The position numbers and the translations under genes are program-made. From Corydoras sp. C115 (Eukaryota > Chordata > Actinopteri > Siluriformes > Callichthyidae), in the NCBI GenBank assembly GCA_019802505.1, contig JAFMOC010000719.1, positions 38,354-102,353 of the forward strand: a DNA stretch of 64,000 nucleotides, given 5' to 3'. The notes beneath the pieces were generated by a model. It was not told the origin of the DNA. It worked only from the letters and a program-made list of their open reading frames with translations, and did no database searches. Positions 48,664 through 59,830 of this stretch are shown piece after piece (the stretch's first letter is position 1; the number at the start of each line of letters is the position of its first letter).

Positions 48664-50154
48664 ATGCGCAGCCCGGCGTCCCGGAGCCGTAAGGACAGCT
48701 CGATCAGAGAGATGTCGGAGTATTACGACTCCGATGATGAGTGGATGTGGAGGTACGGGTACAAGGCGCTCTGCGCTGAGGAAGGTCTGGGTCTGATTCA
48801 GATTTCCGATGATGAGGCGGGCGAGTCGTACCTGTATGGGCATATTCTGCCCATACGAACCCACCTCAACTCTGAGGAGTTCTGGACGGACGCTCCGGTC
48901 CAGCTTGTTAAACCCCCCGTGGCGAGATCCAGACACAGAGCGCGCCAGCGCGGTGCCAAGACGCAGCGTGCGCGCTGCGCAGCTGCTGAGCGCGGTACGT
49001 GCGCTGTGGGGCAGTCATGTGACGCGCCTGCGCCGGACCGCGCTGTGTCTGGATCGCGCTGCGAGGGGGCGGTACCGGAGCGGGCACTCGGGGGGGTAAA
49101 TGTGGATACATGTGGTGTGAGCGTGGTGTGTCCCCCTGTCTCGTCTGTCTCGTGTGTCCAGTCCGTCTTCCCGGTGTCAGATATGTCTGTGTCTTTGTGT
49201 TTGGGCATTGCGGTGGGGGTGTACCTCTACTGTGTGCAGGATGGCGATCCTGAGGTCCTGCCAGCGTGCGTGCCCGCCAAGGTCCTGCCAGCATGCGTGC
49301 CCGCCAAGGTCCTGCCAGCATGCGTGCACGGCAAGGTCCTGCCAGCGTGCGAACCTGCCGAGGTACTGCCAGCGTATGAATCCGCCGAGGCCCCTCCTGC
49401 ATGCGTGCCCGCCAAGGTCCTGCCAGCGTGCGAACCCGCCGAGGTCCAGCCAGCGTATGAATCCGCCGAGGCCCCTCCTGCGTGCGTTCCCGCCGAGGTC
49501 CAGCCAGCAGGCAGTCCTGCCACGGACCCGCGAGCCTGCACAACTGTTGTGGTCCCTGCGCCGCCCAGCCCGAAGCCCAGGGGCGTCACTCCGCCCAGCC
49601 CGAAGCCCAGGGGCGTCATGCCGCCCAGCCCGAGGTCCAGGGGCCGCACGCCGCCCAGCCCGAGGTCCAGGGGCCGCACGCCACCCAGCCCGAGTTCCAG
49701 GGGCCGCACGCCGCCCAGCCCGAGCAGCAGGGGCGTCTGCCTCGCCACGCAGCCAGAGGGCATGGCCCACTCCTCGTCCGCCGAGGGCGCCCATCAGACC
49801 ACGCAGCCAGAAGGCGTGGCCCACTCCTCGTCCGCCGAGGGCGCCCACCGGACCACGCAACCAGAGGGCGTGGCCCACTCCTCGTCCGCCGAGGGCGTCC
49901 ACCGGACCACGCAGCCAGAGGGCGTGGCCCACTCCGCGTCCGCCAAAGGTGCTCATCGGCCCACACAGCCAGAGGGCGCCCACCAGACCACACAGCCAGA
50001 GGGCGTGGCCCACTCCTCGTCCGCCGAGGGCGCCCACCGGACCACGCAGCTAGAGGGCGTGGCCCACTCCTCGTCCACCAAAGGCGCTCATCGGCCCACA
50101 CAGCCAGAGGGCGCCCACCGGACCACACAGTCAGAGGGCGTGGCCCACTCCTGA
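48664..50154 (+). CDS. Family-1 ORF: conserved N-domain, membrane-like stretch, minisatellite tail
   Basis: This 496-residue ORF has a second Met at 48712, but an MRSP..SRSR leader is shared in frame with copy C, so I keep 48664. The conserved N-domain (DSDDEWMWRYGYKALCAEE, QISDDEAGESYLYGH, SEEFWTDAPVQLVKPP) is followed by a variable Arg/Ala/Cys-rich linker. A hydrophobic CLGIAVGVYLYCV stretch comes next (about 175-193) and could cross a membrane. Then come 9-residue PACVPAKVL units, 10-residue PSPKPRGVTP units and 18-residue EGVAHSSSAEGAHRTTQP units to the stop. The Pro/Ser/Thr-rich tail looks mucin-like. Function unknown. No RT, protease or gag motif. Confidence 0.65.
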   Translation: MRSPASRSRKDSSIREMSEYYDSDDEWMWRYGYKALCAEEGLGLIQISDDEAGESYLYGHILPIRTHLNSEEFWTDAPVQLVKPPVARSRHRARQRGAKTQRARCAAAERGTCAVGQSCDAPAPDRAVSGSRCEGAVPERALGGVNVDTCGVSVVCPPVSSVSCVQSVFPVSDMSVSLCLGIAVGVYLYCVQDGDPEVLPACVPAKVLPACVPAKVLPACVHGKVLPACEPAEVLPAYESAEAPPACVPAKVLPACEPAEVQPAYESAEAPPACVPAEVQPAGSPATDPRACTTVVVPAPPSPKPRGVTPPSPKPRGVMPPSPRSRGRTPPSPRSRGRTPPSPSSRGRTPPSPSSRGVCLATQPEGMAHSSSAEGAHQTTQPEGVAHSSSAEGAHRTTQPEGVAHSSSAEGVHRTTQPEGVAHSASAKGAHRPTQPEGAHQTTQPEGVAHSSSAEGAHRTTQLEGVAHSSSTKGAHRPTQPEGAHRTTQSEGVAHS

Positions 50155-50160
50155 ACCGCC
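49250..50160 (+). repeat. In-frame minisatellites of the family-1 ORF
   Basis: Units of 27 bp (49250-49510), 30 bp (49556-49735) and 54 bp (49740-50155). All are multiples of three and GC-rich. Confidence 0.9.
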
Positions 50161-50337
50161 GAGGGCGCCTACCTGACCTCGCAGTCAGAGGGCGTTCGGC
50201 ACGCCTCCCCCGCAAAGGGCGTCCACCGGAGGGCGCCCGCCAAGCCCGGCTCGAGGAGGGCGGAGGACCCCCCCCCGGACTGTTATTTTTTTTCTTGGTC
50301 GCGTCCCCCCGTTGCGCGACCGCAGGGGCGGGGGTAA

Positions 50338-50693
50338 TGTAACAGGTGCCTAGGGCACCTGTCACCTGTTCTGTGTTTCGTTCCGTTCGGTTGAGTTAAT
50401 TAACGTTCATTTGGCATTAGTTTAGTTAATTAACTCCTTATTGTCATTGGTTTGTTTTGTGCACGTGGTCGGGTGTCTTTTTTTATTTATTTCCGTTGTT
50501 TCTAGTCCTCGGTGCTGGTCGTTTGTTTTATGTCACTAGTCTGTTCATACCTCATGTTTTTTGGTGTCACTACACCTTTAAATAAACTTGTTTTCTGCTA
50601 CCTGCGTGCCTGGTTCCCTTCAGCGCGTTAAAGCACGGCGGCTCTGCGCTTCCTATGCGCAGCCGCCTTCTCCCGAGGTAGACTACCATGACA
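50338..50693 (+). repeat. Family-1 3' LTR (copy B)
   Basis: TGTAACAGGTGCC to CCATGACA; AATAAA near 50580. Confidence 0.95.
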
Positions 50694-50698
50694 TGATG

Positions 50699-51468
50699 TC
50701 ACTACACATGCTTTTCAAGTAAATGCTCTCAAAATCAGTTGCAAAAATACAATTATTATATACCATATATTGTTTTACACAGATATATTTATTGAGAACA
50801 TTTAAATTAAATTTACAAAACTTTATAAAAAACTGCATAGAAGTGAGACAAAATAAATATGAAAATGAATAATTTCTGTGGACCAAGGTTTATATACTGT
50901 ATATGTAGAATCCAAATGTTTTTGCAGTTTACATAAAATTCATAAATGGTATCAGACACCAGATTCATTATTTGACATAACTCCAACATTCAAACATGAT
51001 CACAAAAACACAATAATTGTTATAGAAAAAGAAGAATATAAATATGCATGTTATCAAAATTATTTTTAACCCTTTTCCACTTCTAGTGACTATTTCAGAT
51101 AATGGGCTGAGTTTAGGTAAGTGATTTGGCATTATTTTTAAGCTTTAATTGTATACAGCACAGACTTAATTGTACCATCTATCAAGTATTATATTGAAGT
51201 GATGAAAAAAATAGAAGCACACAGGAGAGTTCTTTAGTACAATCGCAAATTAGAAAAATGTTAGGACAGTATTAAAAATACAAATTATTTTAAATACAAC
51301 GTGCTTCCCATTATTAAATTATTTTGTCATAAATAAGATTGTCTAAGAAGCATATAAAAACAATAAAACTTCAGCGCGGCAGCATGCCATAAGCTCCTTC
51401 AAGGAATCCCTTATTTATTATACAAACGTATATAATAAAATATTTAGTTAGATATATTCCTTGCTGGG
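50699..51468. other. Intergenic, AT-rich
   Basis: No supported gene. A 64-codon frame at 50878-51069 has no recognisable features. Confidence 0.5.
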
Positions 51469-52252
51469 GTGGCACAGTGTCTTAGTGGTTAGCACATTCG
51501 CCTCTCAGCACTAGGGATTCCCAGTTCAAATCCCAATCTGGGTGGCGTTTCCATTTTCTCCCTGTGTCCGTGTGAGTTTCCTCCGGGTTCTCCGGTTTCC
51601 TCCCACATTCCAAAAAAACATGGAACAAGGTCAATTGTGTCAAACAAGCGCCGTCCGTCCAACGGAGGCGGTGCGCTTCCCTGCACAGGGTGAAGTATTT
51701 GCATAGGGAGCCAGGAGACTAAGTAAGCAGCAGAGTGTTTTAATGTAGAAACCGTGTAACCGAAAAACCAAAGCATGGGAGAAACGTGCCGAAAAATCAA
51801 ACATAAACAAAACAAACAACCCGAATGTAAGAGCGACCGAGAACGACGTACACACACGAACACATATGACAAATAGAAATGCTGGCCTGCTGACTCAGGG
51901 CACATGCGCTCTTTAAGTCTAGTCAGCAGGTCGCATGTGACTAGGTAGGACCCAATCCCAGCTCTAGGAGATGTGCCCTGTTCGGAACACCGAACAGCCA
52001 ACTCCCGAATGAGGAAAACAGGGGGAGTGGCGTAGCCCTCCCAAGCCTGACAAATTTAATTCTCCAAATTAACCCATATAGAATGGGTCTGTGTGAGTGA
52101 GTGTGTGCCCAGCAATAGATTGGCAACCTGTCCAGAGTGTATCTGCCCTGTGCCCGAAACGTTATCCCCTGGAAGGGCATGGGGAACATCCCCCCCCCCC
52201 CCCCCCCCCGGCGACCCTAGTAGAGGATAAAGCGGAAGATAATGGATGGATG
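51469..52252 (+). repeat. tRNA-derived SINE, copy 7, split by a solo LTR
   Basis: 51469-51637 and 52053-52252 together make one SINE (head GTGGCACAGTGTCTTAGTGG, body CTCCCACATTCCAAAAAAAC, tail AAGATAATGGATGG). A C-run at 52190-52209 sits where copy 6 has its longer run. Confidence 0.85.
51638..52052 (-). repeat. Solo LTR related to family 2, nested in the SINE
   Basis: 415 bp, minus-strand TGTCAGGCTTGGGAGGGC to GTTTGACA, flanked by AATTG and AATTT (a 5-bp duplication with one change). Confidence 0.8.
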
Positions 52253-52426
52253 GAAATTCCTTGCTGTTGCCATGTGAACGTAAGTAAAGCTTGCACATTC
52301 TACCACCCATACACTGCTGGGCAAGCATTTAAAAAACACTAAAATCATTTCTCTAAAATACGTGCTACCAGCATACCAGCATCAGGACCCGATGAACTAG
52401 AAAACACAGCGGAATACCTAAAACAC

Positions 52427-54463
52427 GTGTTTTCTACAACCTTAGACAGTGTCGCTCCATTTAAACTAAAAGGGATTAAAGATAAAAGACTCGTTCCATG
52501 GTTTCATGATCAAACACGTGCCCTAAAACAAACCACTAGAACCATGGAGAGTAAATGGAGACAAACTAAATTAGAGGTATTTAGGGTTGCATGGAAGGAC
52601 AGTATGACTGAGTACAAACTTGCACTCAATGCAGCGAAGACTAAATATTATTCTGAATTAATAGAGAACAACAAAAACAACCAAAGATTCCTCTTTAATA
52701 CCATTGACAAATTAACTCGAAGTGCTACTGAATCAGATTCACAGATTCACTCACAGTTCAGCAGCAATGATTTCATGAATTTCTTTAGTGATAAAGTTGA
52801 AAACATAAGACTTAAATCATCTAATGCATCATGTAGCGTAACCAATAATCAACCCTCAATGATTTCTGAAAAATCTAGTGGTAGAGAAAATAATATAATA
52901 CAAGAGTTAAATACCTTTAACCCCATATCTAAAAAAGAGCTTGTCTCATTAATTACACAATCAAAGACAACATCCTGTCTGTTAGACCCAATTCATACAA
53001 ACCTGCTTAAAGACCTCCTACCAAATATTACAGAGCCTTTTATAAACATTATAAATTCATCACTTAAAATAGGATATGTCCACAAAAATCTGAATTGTGC
53101 AGTCATTAGACCATTACTTAAAAAACCTAATTTAGATCCTCTAATACTGTCCAACTATAGACCAATATCAAACCTTCCTTTTGTCTCTAAAATCCCAGAA
53201 AAAATTGTGTTCAACCAGCTGAATCGCCATCTTCTAGCTAATAACATTCATGAAGTTTTTCAGTCAGGATTTAGGTCTCATCATAGCACTGAGACAGCCT
53301 TAATTAAAGTCGTTAATGACTTATTAATGTCCTCTGATAATCACCAAATCTCTTTTCTTGTATTATTAGATCTTAGTGCAGCCTTTGACACTATAGACCA
53401 TAACATCTTAGTTGATAGATTAGAAAACATTGTGGGCATTACAGGATCTGCACTCCAGTGGTTTAAATCCTACCTGACAGATCGATATCAATTCACCTGT
53501 GTTAATAACCAATGTTCTGATCTTGCTAAAGTAAAATATGGTGTCCTGCAAGGGTCATTTCTGGGTCCACTCCTATTTGCGCTATATATGCTTCCATTGG
53601 GATCAATTATTCGTAAACATGGAATCAGTTTCCACTCTTATGCAGATGATACACAGTTATACATTTCAGCTAACCCTAATGATGGTCGTTCAGTCAGTAA
53701 GCTCGAGGACTGCATCCAAGATATTAAAATATGGATGTCAAAAAACTTCCTACTGCTAAATTCTGATAAAACAGAGTTTCTTATAGTTGGACACAAGGAC
53801 AAAATTAACAAAGCTTCTAACACCATGTTAAACCTTGATAACTCTTTAATTAGACCCAGTTCATCTGTAAATAATCTCGGTGTCATTATTGATTCAGATC
53901 TCTCCTTTACAAAGCACATTAGCAATATTACTGACTTGCATTTTTTCACCTTCGTAACATTTCGAAGCTACGAAATATCCTCTCCCTCCAAGATGCAGAA
54001 AAACTAATTCATGCTTTTATTACCTCAAGGTTAGATTATTGTAATTCACTTCTGACAGGATGTTCTAATAAATCATTACATAAATTACAACTTGTGCAAA
54101 ATGCTGCAGCTAGAGTTTTAACTAAAATCAGAAAGTTTGATCATATCAGTCCTGTGTTATCAAACTTGCACTGGCTAGCAGTAAAAAAAATTATTGATAA
54201 CATATAAAATTCTACATAATCAGGCTCCACAGTATCTGAGTGAGCTGATTCAATCGTACAAGCCAACACGTGAGCTCCGATCTCAAGGTACTGGTCTTCT
54301 CTTAGCTCCTAGAATAAATAAAATTACTGCTGGTGGAAGAGCGTTCTCCCACAAGGCTCCTCAACTTTGGAATAGCCTTTCAGTTACTGTTCGTGATTCT
54401 GAATCACTATTAATCTTTAAAAATAAATTAAAAACACATTTATTTAATTTTGTGTTTAATTAA
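52427..54463 (+). pseudogene. CR1/L2-type reverse transcriptase and C-terminal domain, frameshifted
   Basis: 52427-54007 is open for 526 codons: PWFHDQTRALKQTTR, the thumb-side KYYSELIENNKNN, then YRPISNLPFVSKIPEKIV, SGFRSHHSTETALIKV, LLDLSAAFDTIDHNIL (motif A), LQGSFLGPLLF and HSYADDTQLYIS (motif C, YADD intact). After 53940 the frame breaks and resumes with LDYCNSLLTGC, AAARVLTKIRKFDHI and HWLAVK. 54194-54463 has TYKILHNQAPQYLSELI, APQLWNSLSVTVRDSESL and FKNKLKTHLF. The endonuclease is missing. Confidence 0.85.
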
Positions 54464-55165
54464 TCCCCTGTAGATAAAGATGTAGATCTCAGGCTTGGCT
54501 GTGTTGGGGTGTTAATCTGTGATCAGTGTATGCTGGTGTTTCACCTCTTCACCCACCTCATCATTAATGGGGGGGTGTGGCGAAATGATGCTGTTCCGGG
54601 GCGCCATCTCAACTATGTAGAGTCTGCAGTATCTGCCTCTTTTAGTTATGCTGCTCTAGTCAGTGATGCCGGAGGCACATCCTGCACTGTGTCAATCAAT
54701 TACTTATTAATTAAATGGCGTGCTTTATTATTAGCTCTAACTGCCTTCCTTGTCTGTTTCTTTTGAGGTGTGACCAGCTTCCTGGAGATCTTCATCCATG
54801 GCTCTGCTGACAAATACTGGATGGAACCTGTATATTAATTGGACTGGCAGTCCTGCAAGACGCCCTTAATGGACTCACATATAGTTTTCCAGTTGTTAGA
54901 GTTTTTCCATTTGTTTAATATCTGTACATGGCTGTGTCCTACATTGTTGTTGCTGCCTGGCTGCTCAAGGAGGATGAGTCCCCCACTGAGTCTTGGTCCT
55001 CCCAAGGTTTCTTCCTTAAATAACAACATAAAAGGGTGTTTTTTCTTGCCACTGTCGCTTCGGCTTGCTCTTTGTGGGTTTAGAGGCTTTTTATTCTGTA
55101 AAGCTGCTTTGTGACAATGTACTGTTTTAAAAAGTGCTATATAAATAAATAACTTGAACTTAACT
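54464..55165 (+). other. 3' UTR of the CR1/L2-type LINE
   Basis: Matches the reverse-oriented copy at 61950-62600 (CATTAATGGGGGGGTGTGG, GCCATCTCAACTATGTAGAG, CACTGAGTCTTGG). Short open frames in it are not genes. Confidence 0.7.
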
Positions 55166-55174
55166 TGAACTTAG

Positions 55175-56220
55175 AACCACCACCAGGTGTCGCAAAAGAG
55201 GAGCTAGAGGGAGCAGTTGTGACAGAAGGTTGAAAAGTAGTCTTTAATGCAGAAGATACCAGGGGAAATACAGCCATAACACACGACAGGACATGACCAT
55301 AACTCAAAACAAAGATCCAACAGGGAACATTTTAAAATATTTAATATAATATTCATTTAAACATATAAGTCACATGATGGGGAAAAAACAGCTGAACCAG
55401 ATTAAACTGATTTACCAGGACAAAAGAAGTAATTAAACAAAGAACACACACAGCTGTAACAGATGACAAACAGGGTCCAATAGGGGGAGCTGATGAACCC
55501 TCCTGAAGAGCCAGCAGTACAGTGATGGGGTGACTTACTTTACTCCAAAATAAAGGGACGCTACGGAGATGTGCATCAATGACACTGCAGCCAAGACAAC
55601 GAAGTGAAAATTTTCCATCCAACGGAGAAGGGTGCTAGTCTCTCGAGCTTTAGAGCAAAAAACCTAAAAATAAAATGTGCCCCCAAAATCCTGTAACTGG
55701 AGGGAGATAGGAAGCAAGGCATGGACAAAAGCTACGTCACCCAGCGGAATGGTGATGCCTGAATGAGATGCCGAGTAGTGAAGAAGTGCTAAGCAAGATG
55801 CCAAACTGGTTGATCTCGCAAAAGGTGTGGAGGTCTGCACACAGTGGACGGCCACTTCCCTAGGCAGCTTAATCCATCTCCGAGGAAGCATGCCAGATCG
55901 CCACGAGCCGTCAACTCAAAACAATGATCCAACAGTAACATTGGGAAAGGCTAGTTATTTATACATATAGGTAAGTCACACGACGGGAAAACACAGCTGA
56001 ACTGAATTAAATGGATTTACCAATAAAAAATAAGTAATTATACAAAGAACACACACAGCTGCAACAAATCAACACTAAAAAAACAGGGTCCAATAGGGGG
56101 GTGCTGATGAACCATCCCGAAGAGCCGGCAGTACCAACCAGCACTGATGTGACACAAAGGGCACTAAGTGGCACGCTGCAAGGGAGCGGGGGAACTGCAT
56201 GCATAAGCGCATGTCGAAAA
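55175..56220. repeat. Two direct repeats of about 220 bp, unclassified
   Basis: 55308-55530 and 55915-56140 share GATCCAACAG..AACATT, TAAGTCAC, AACACAGCTGAAC, AAAGAACACACACAGCTG and CAGGGTCCAATAGGGGG. They may be LTRs of a small element, but termini are not clear. Confidence 0.5.
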
Positions 56221-57109
56221 ATCTCACATTTTAGGAATTTTAGTGTTTAACTGTGCTTAAATAGGCACCATCAGATGAGTGGGCTTGACTGCTACCACTA
56301 CTCTACTTTTTAGCGTTTCTTGTACATTTTCGGGGGTTAATCTCTTCGACAAGCTCAGTCTCAAGCTCAACCTCAACCAAGGTTTAGTGTTAGAGTGTGT
56401 GAGTGTGGGTAGGCCTCCTCTGCTCACAGTAAAGGCATGTCCGGGCTCACTCTAAAATATTCAGCTCACTCTAAAATATTATTATACTCCTTTTATTATT
56501 TAACGCTAGCCTTGAAATTTGGATGTTGTCTCCTCCCTTGCCGCTCACTATAACACCTGGTTGCTGCTTTTGTACCATATAAGAATTATAATAATCTGTT
56601 GACATCTCCTTATTAAAATTACACTATTAGGTATTGATTTATGTATCTGTTTTGGAAAAAAGTTGCATGGTCTGAACTGCTATAATGGATGTTTAATAAC
56701 AAAGTAAATTGATGATCAGGGAAGATATTAAATATTTAACTCTTTCTTATTTGTTGTTGAATATTTTCAAGCTGTAGATACTGTATTTTTACTATGGATA
56801 TAAATTACCATAATAGTTATAACTACCAAGAGGTGGCAGCCACTACAAATACCGAAGTGTAGCCCTATTCAACGTGTGAATATATAGTCTTACTGGATTG
56901 GAAATTAAACTGAGGAAACGTCATAGTTCTATTCAATAAATTGCCATCGATGTGCCATTTCATATCATCATATCACATCTTTATACACTAAATTGAGTAC
57001 TGTTCTCAATAAACTTTTAAATAAGTTTTAATTTGGAAGGATTGTCATGCTATGGCTTCTAGTGCAGCATAAAAACATTCATTTCAGATGAATGTACTTA
57101 AAGGTGTAC
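56221..57109. other. Intergenic, nothing recognised
   Basis: AT-rich sequence without a supported gene. Confidence 0.5.
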
Positions 57110-57821
57110 TCAAGGTGAATGTACTCAAGGTGAAGTACTTAATGCAGGACACAACAAGGAGACAAACTCACAAGCACAAACAAACCAGACGTATAATGAC
57201 ATAAGAACATTGACGAATGGGTAAGATGGGTAAAAATACACTCAAGGGCAATTATATGACGGGAGAACACAGCAGATAGTCATTGAAGACACACACATTA
57301 ATAAACTAATTAAAGAGAATAATTAACAGCATACAGATGGACAAGACAAGATGAGGAAGACAGCACATAACATGCACCTGACAGTTCCCCCCCACAAGGG
57401 TTCACATAACTAAAGCGACTAAATAAAAATGGGAGATCATTTTTAAAAAAATGTGAAACAGAACACACAAAGATACATGAATTGGGTTCCGGGGCCGTGT
57501 TCCAAACCGCAGGTTCCACCAGATTGGAGTGTGGCTTGGCGATGGTACCACGGCAGATGCGAAGCTGCACACACAAACACAGGGCAGGACAAGTACAGTG
57601 CAAAGACAAAACAAGACAGGCGTAGCGAGACAAGGCGTGACGTGGACAGGAGCCAAAGAGGATGAGGCGAAACACAATGGCGAGCACAAGACCTTTTGGC
57701 GACGAGAGACAGGACGGCGTGCCTAAAATAGAGTACATGATTACACCCAGGTGGACACAATTACGAGGCGTGGCACCCAACACACCCACACCATGTAACA
57801 ACACGTAACATAACCCCCCTC

Positions 57822-59830
57822 TCAATGGGTGCCTCCTGGGTGCCTCCTTATCCGGGCACCTGTGGTGAAAGTCCTTAATGAGGGCGGGGTCCAGGATGGC
57901 GGCGTGGGGAACCCAGGAGCGCTCTTCAGGACCGTACCCTTCCCAGTCCACCAGGCATTGGACGCCTCTGCCTCGAAGGCGACGTACCGTGTATGCGGGC
58001 TGGCCATCGATGAGACGTGGGGCAGGGGTGATCCGAGGGGCGGGGTTGAGTGGGGAGTGGGTGACCGGCTTGACGTGGGAAACGTGGAAGGTGGGGTGAA
58101 TGCGCATATGACGGGGCAGGCGGAGACGGGCGGCTGCAGGGTTTATGATTCTGGTGATGGGAAAAGGTCTGATGAAGCGAGGGGCCAGTTTGCAGGATTC
58201 AGTTGTCAAGGGGATGTTGCGGGTGGACAGCCAGACCAACTGTCCCACCTTGTAGACAGGGGCTTGGTGGCGACGGCGGTTGGTGGAGGACATGGACGTG
58301 GACTAGGCCTGGCGAAGCGCAATGCGCGTGTTCTTCCACACCCGGCGACAACGACGGATGTGTTGGCTGACCGAGGGGACTGAAATCTCGTGCTGTTCCT
58401 CCAGAAACAGCGGTGGCTGGTAGCCCAGGGCGACCTCAAAAGGAGACCTGCCGGTAGCGGAGCTGCGTGCCGTGTTGATGGCGTATTCGACCCAGGGAAG
58501 AATTCGACCCCTTTCTGCCTGCCCATTCAACTGTGGGTGACCACCAGAGGTTAACGACAGAGACGTGCCGAAGTAACTGAGAAAGGCTCTCCATACCTGG
58601 GAAACGAACTGTGGACCTCGATCCGACACAATGTCCACCGGGATGCTGAAGACCCTGAAGACGTGCTCGAAAACCAGTCTGGAGGTTGCAAGGGCCGATG
58701 GCAGTCTGGGAGGGGCCATGAGGCGTACTGATTTCGAGAACCTGTGAACGATGGTAAGTATGACCATGATGCCCCTAGAGTTCGGCAGCCCAGTGACGAA
58801 ATCGAGGGTGATGTGAGACCAAGGGCATCCAGGTATGGAGAGTGGCAGGAGGAGTCCAGATGGTGACTGATGGGAGGCTTTGTTGCGGGCACATACAGAA
58901 CAGGCGTTGATGAATTGACGGAGATCTGAGGAAAGGGAGGGCCACCAAAAGCGCTGCCTGATGATGTCCTCAGTACGAGACAGACCCGGGAGGCACGCCC
59001 AGCGGGATTCATGAGCCCATTTGAGAACGGCGGGGCGGGCGGCGGAGGGAACGAACGTGCGGTCCGGTGGGCCTAGTCCGGGGTCTGGGTCTTTGAGTAG
59101 CTCTTTCTCGATGGTCCTCTGGACATCCCTGGAGACACCTGCGAGTACACAACTGGAAGGTAAGATGGTATCATTACTCAGCAGGGACTCTTCCAGGGAG
59201 AAGAGCCGAGACAAGGCATCAGGCTTGGCATTACGAGAACCGGGTATGTGATTACGAAATTGAAACGTCCAAAAAAAAGAGCCCACCGTGCCTGCCGAGA
59301 GTTCAGTCTCCTTGCCGTCTATATGTAAGCCTCTTATGGTCCGTCCACACAATAAATGGTTGTTCAGCCTCCTCCAGCCAGTGACGCCATTCCTGCAGGG
59401 CCAATTTGACTGCGAGAAGTTTCCGGTTGCCTTCATCATAGTTTCTTTCGGTGGGGGAGAATTTCCTAGAGAAAAAGGCACAAGGGTGAAGGCGGCCCTC
59501 GTCCGTCCGTTGGGAAAGCACGGCTCCAGCTCCCGTGCTAGAGGCGTCGACTTCCACGATGAACTGTTTGGATGGGTCTGGTTGAACAAGGATGGGGGCT
59601 GAAGTGAATAGGGACTTGAGATGGTCCATGGCTGCTTGGGCCTCCGCCGTTCACTGGAAAGGTACTTTGATGGACGTGAGAGCAGTTAGGGGGGTGGTGA
59701 TGGTGCTATAGCTCCGGATGAATCGTCGGTAAAAGTTGGCGAAACCGAGGAACCTTTGTAGTTCCGTCCTGGAGGTAGGGCATGGCCATTCGCAGATAGC
59801 CCAGATCTTCTCGGGATCCAACCCGATTCC
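57822..59830 (-). pseudogene. Gypsy RT end, RNase H, integrase, chromodomain (second element)
   Basis: RT end: PCPTSRTELQRFLGFANFY-like at 59790-59720. RNase H 59629-59303: VEVDASSTGAGAVLSQRTDEG, RKLLAVKLALQEWRHWL, VWTDHKRL. Integrase: HIIRQRFWWPSL, CSVCARNKASHQ, WSHITLDFVTGLPNS, DRGPQFVSQVW and GGHPQLNGQAERGR. The last has Gln-Leu-Asn where a GYHPESNGQTER motif is usual, but the Glu is present. The chromodomain (58050-57940) is CLVDWEGYGPEERSWVPHAAI. Frameshifts occur near 59300 and 58300. Confidence 0.8.

Larger units (their letters stand above)
48183..50693 (+). mobile_element. Family-1 LTR retrotransposon, complete (copy B)
   Basis: Two 356-bp LTRs (48183-48538 and 50338-50693) that differ at about 13 sites, flanked by the 5-bp duplication TGATG (48178-48182 and 50694-50698). 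A purine tract (GCAGGGGCGGGGGTAA) ends at 50337. The interior carries one long ORF and no gag or pol. It is small (2.5 kb) and non-autonomous, inserted immediately after the C2-like exon. Confidence 0.95.
52330..55165 (+). mobile_element. CR1/L2-type LINE, 5'-truncated, with 3' end
   Basis: RT-coding part (52427-54463) followed by a 3' UTR and a tail of AACTTG repeats (about 55150-55172). The same family's 3' end is present in reverse at 61922-63268. Confidence 0.8.

Noticed and set aside
49250..50160. CRISPR-like array
   Set aside because: Units are contiguous, in frame and lack unique spacers. This is a coding minisatellite in a eukaryotic LTR element.
49154..50365. Alternative long ORFs overlapping the family-1 ORF of the complete copy
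   Set aside because: Same repeat-composition effect. The frame retained is the one containing the conserved N-domain and the membrane-like stretch.
50878..51069. A further exon of the Ig-like gene
   Set aside because: The 64-codon frame has no Ig features, no convincing acceptor, and lies in AT-rich sequence.
57443..57760. Hydrophobic Cys-rich ORFs downstream of the second Gypsy chromodomain
   Set aside because: They lie in the non-coding 3' part of the element, and several overlapping frames show the same property from composition.
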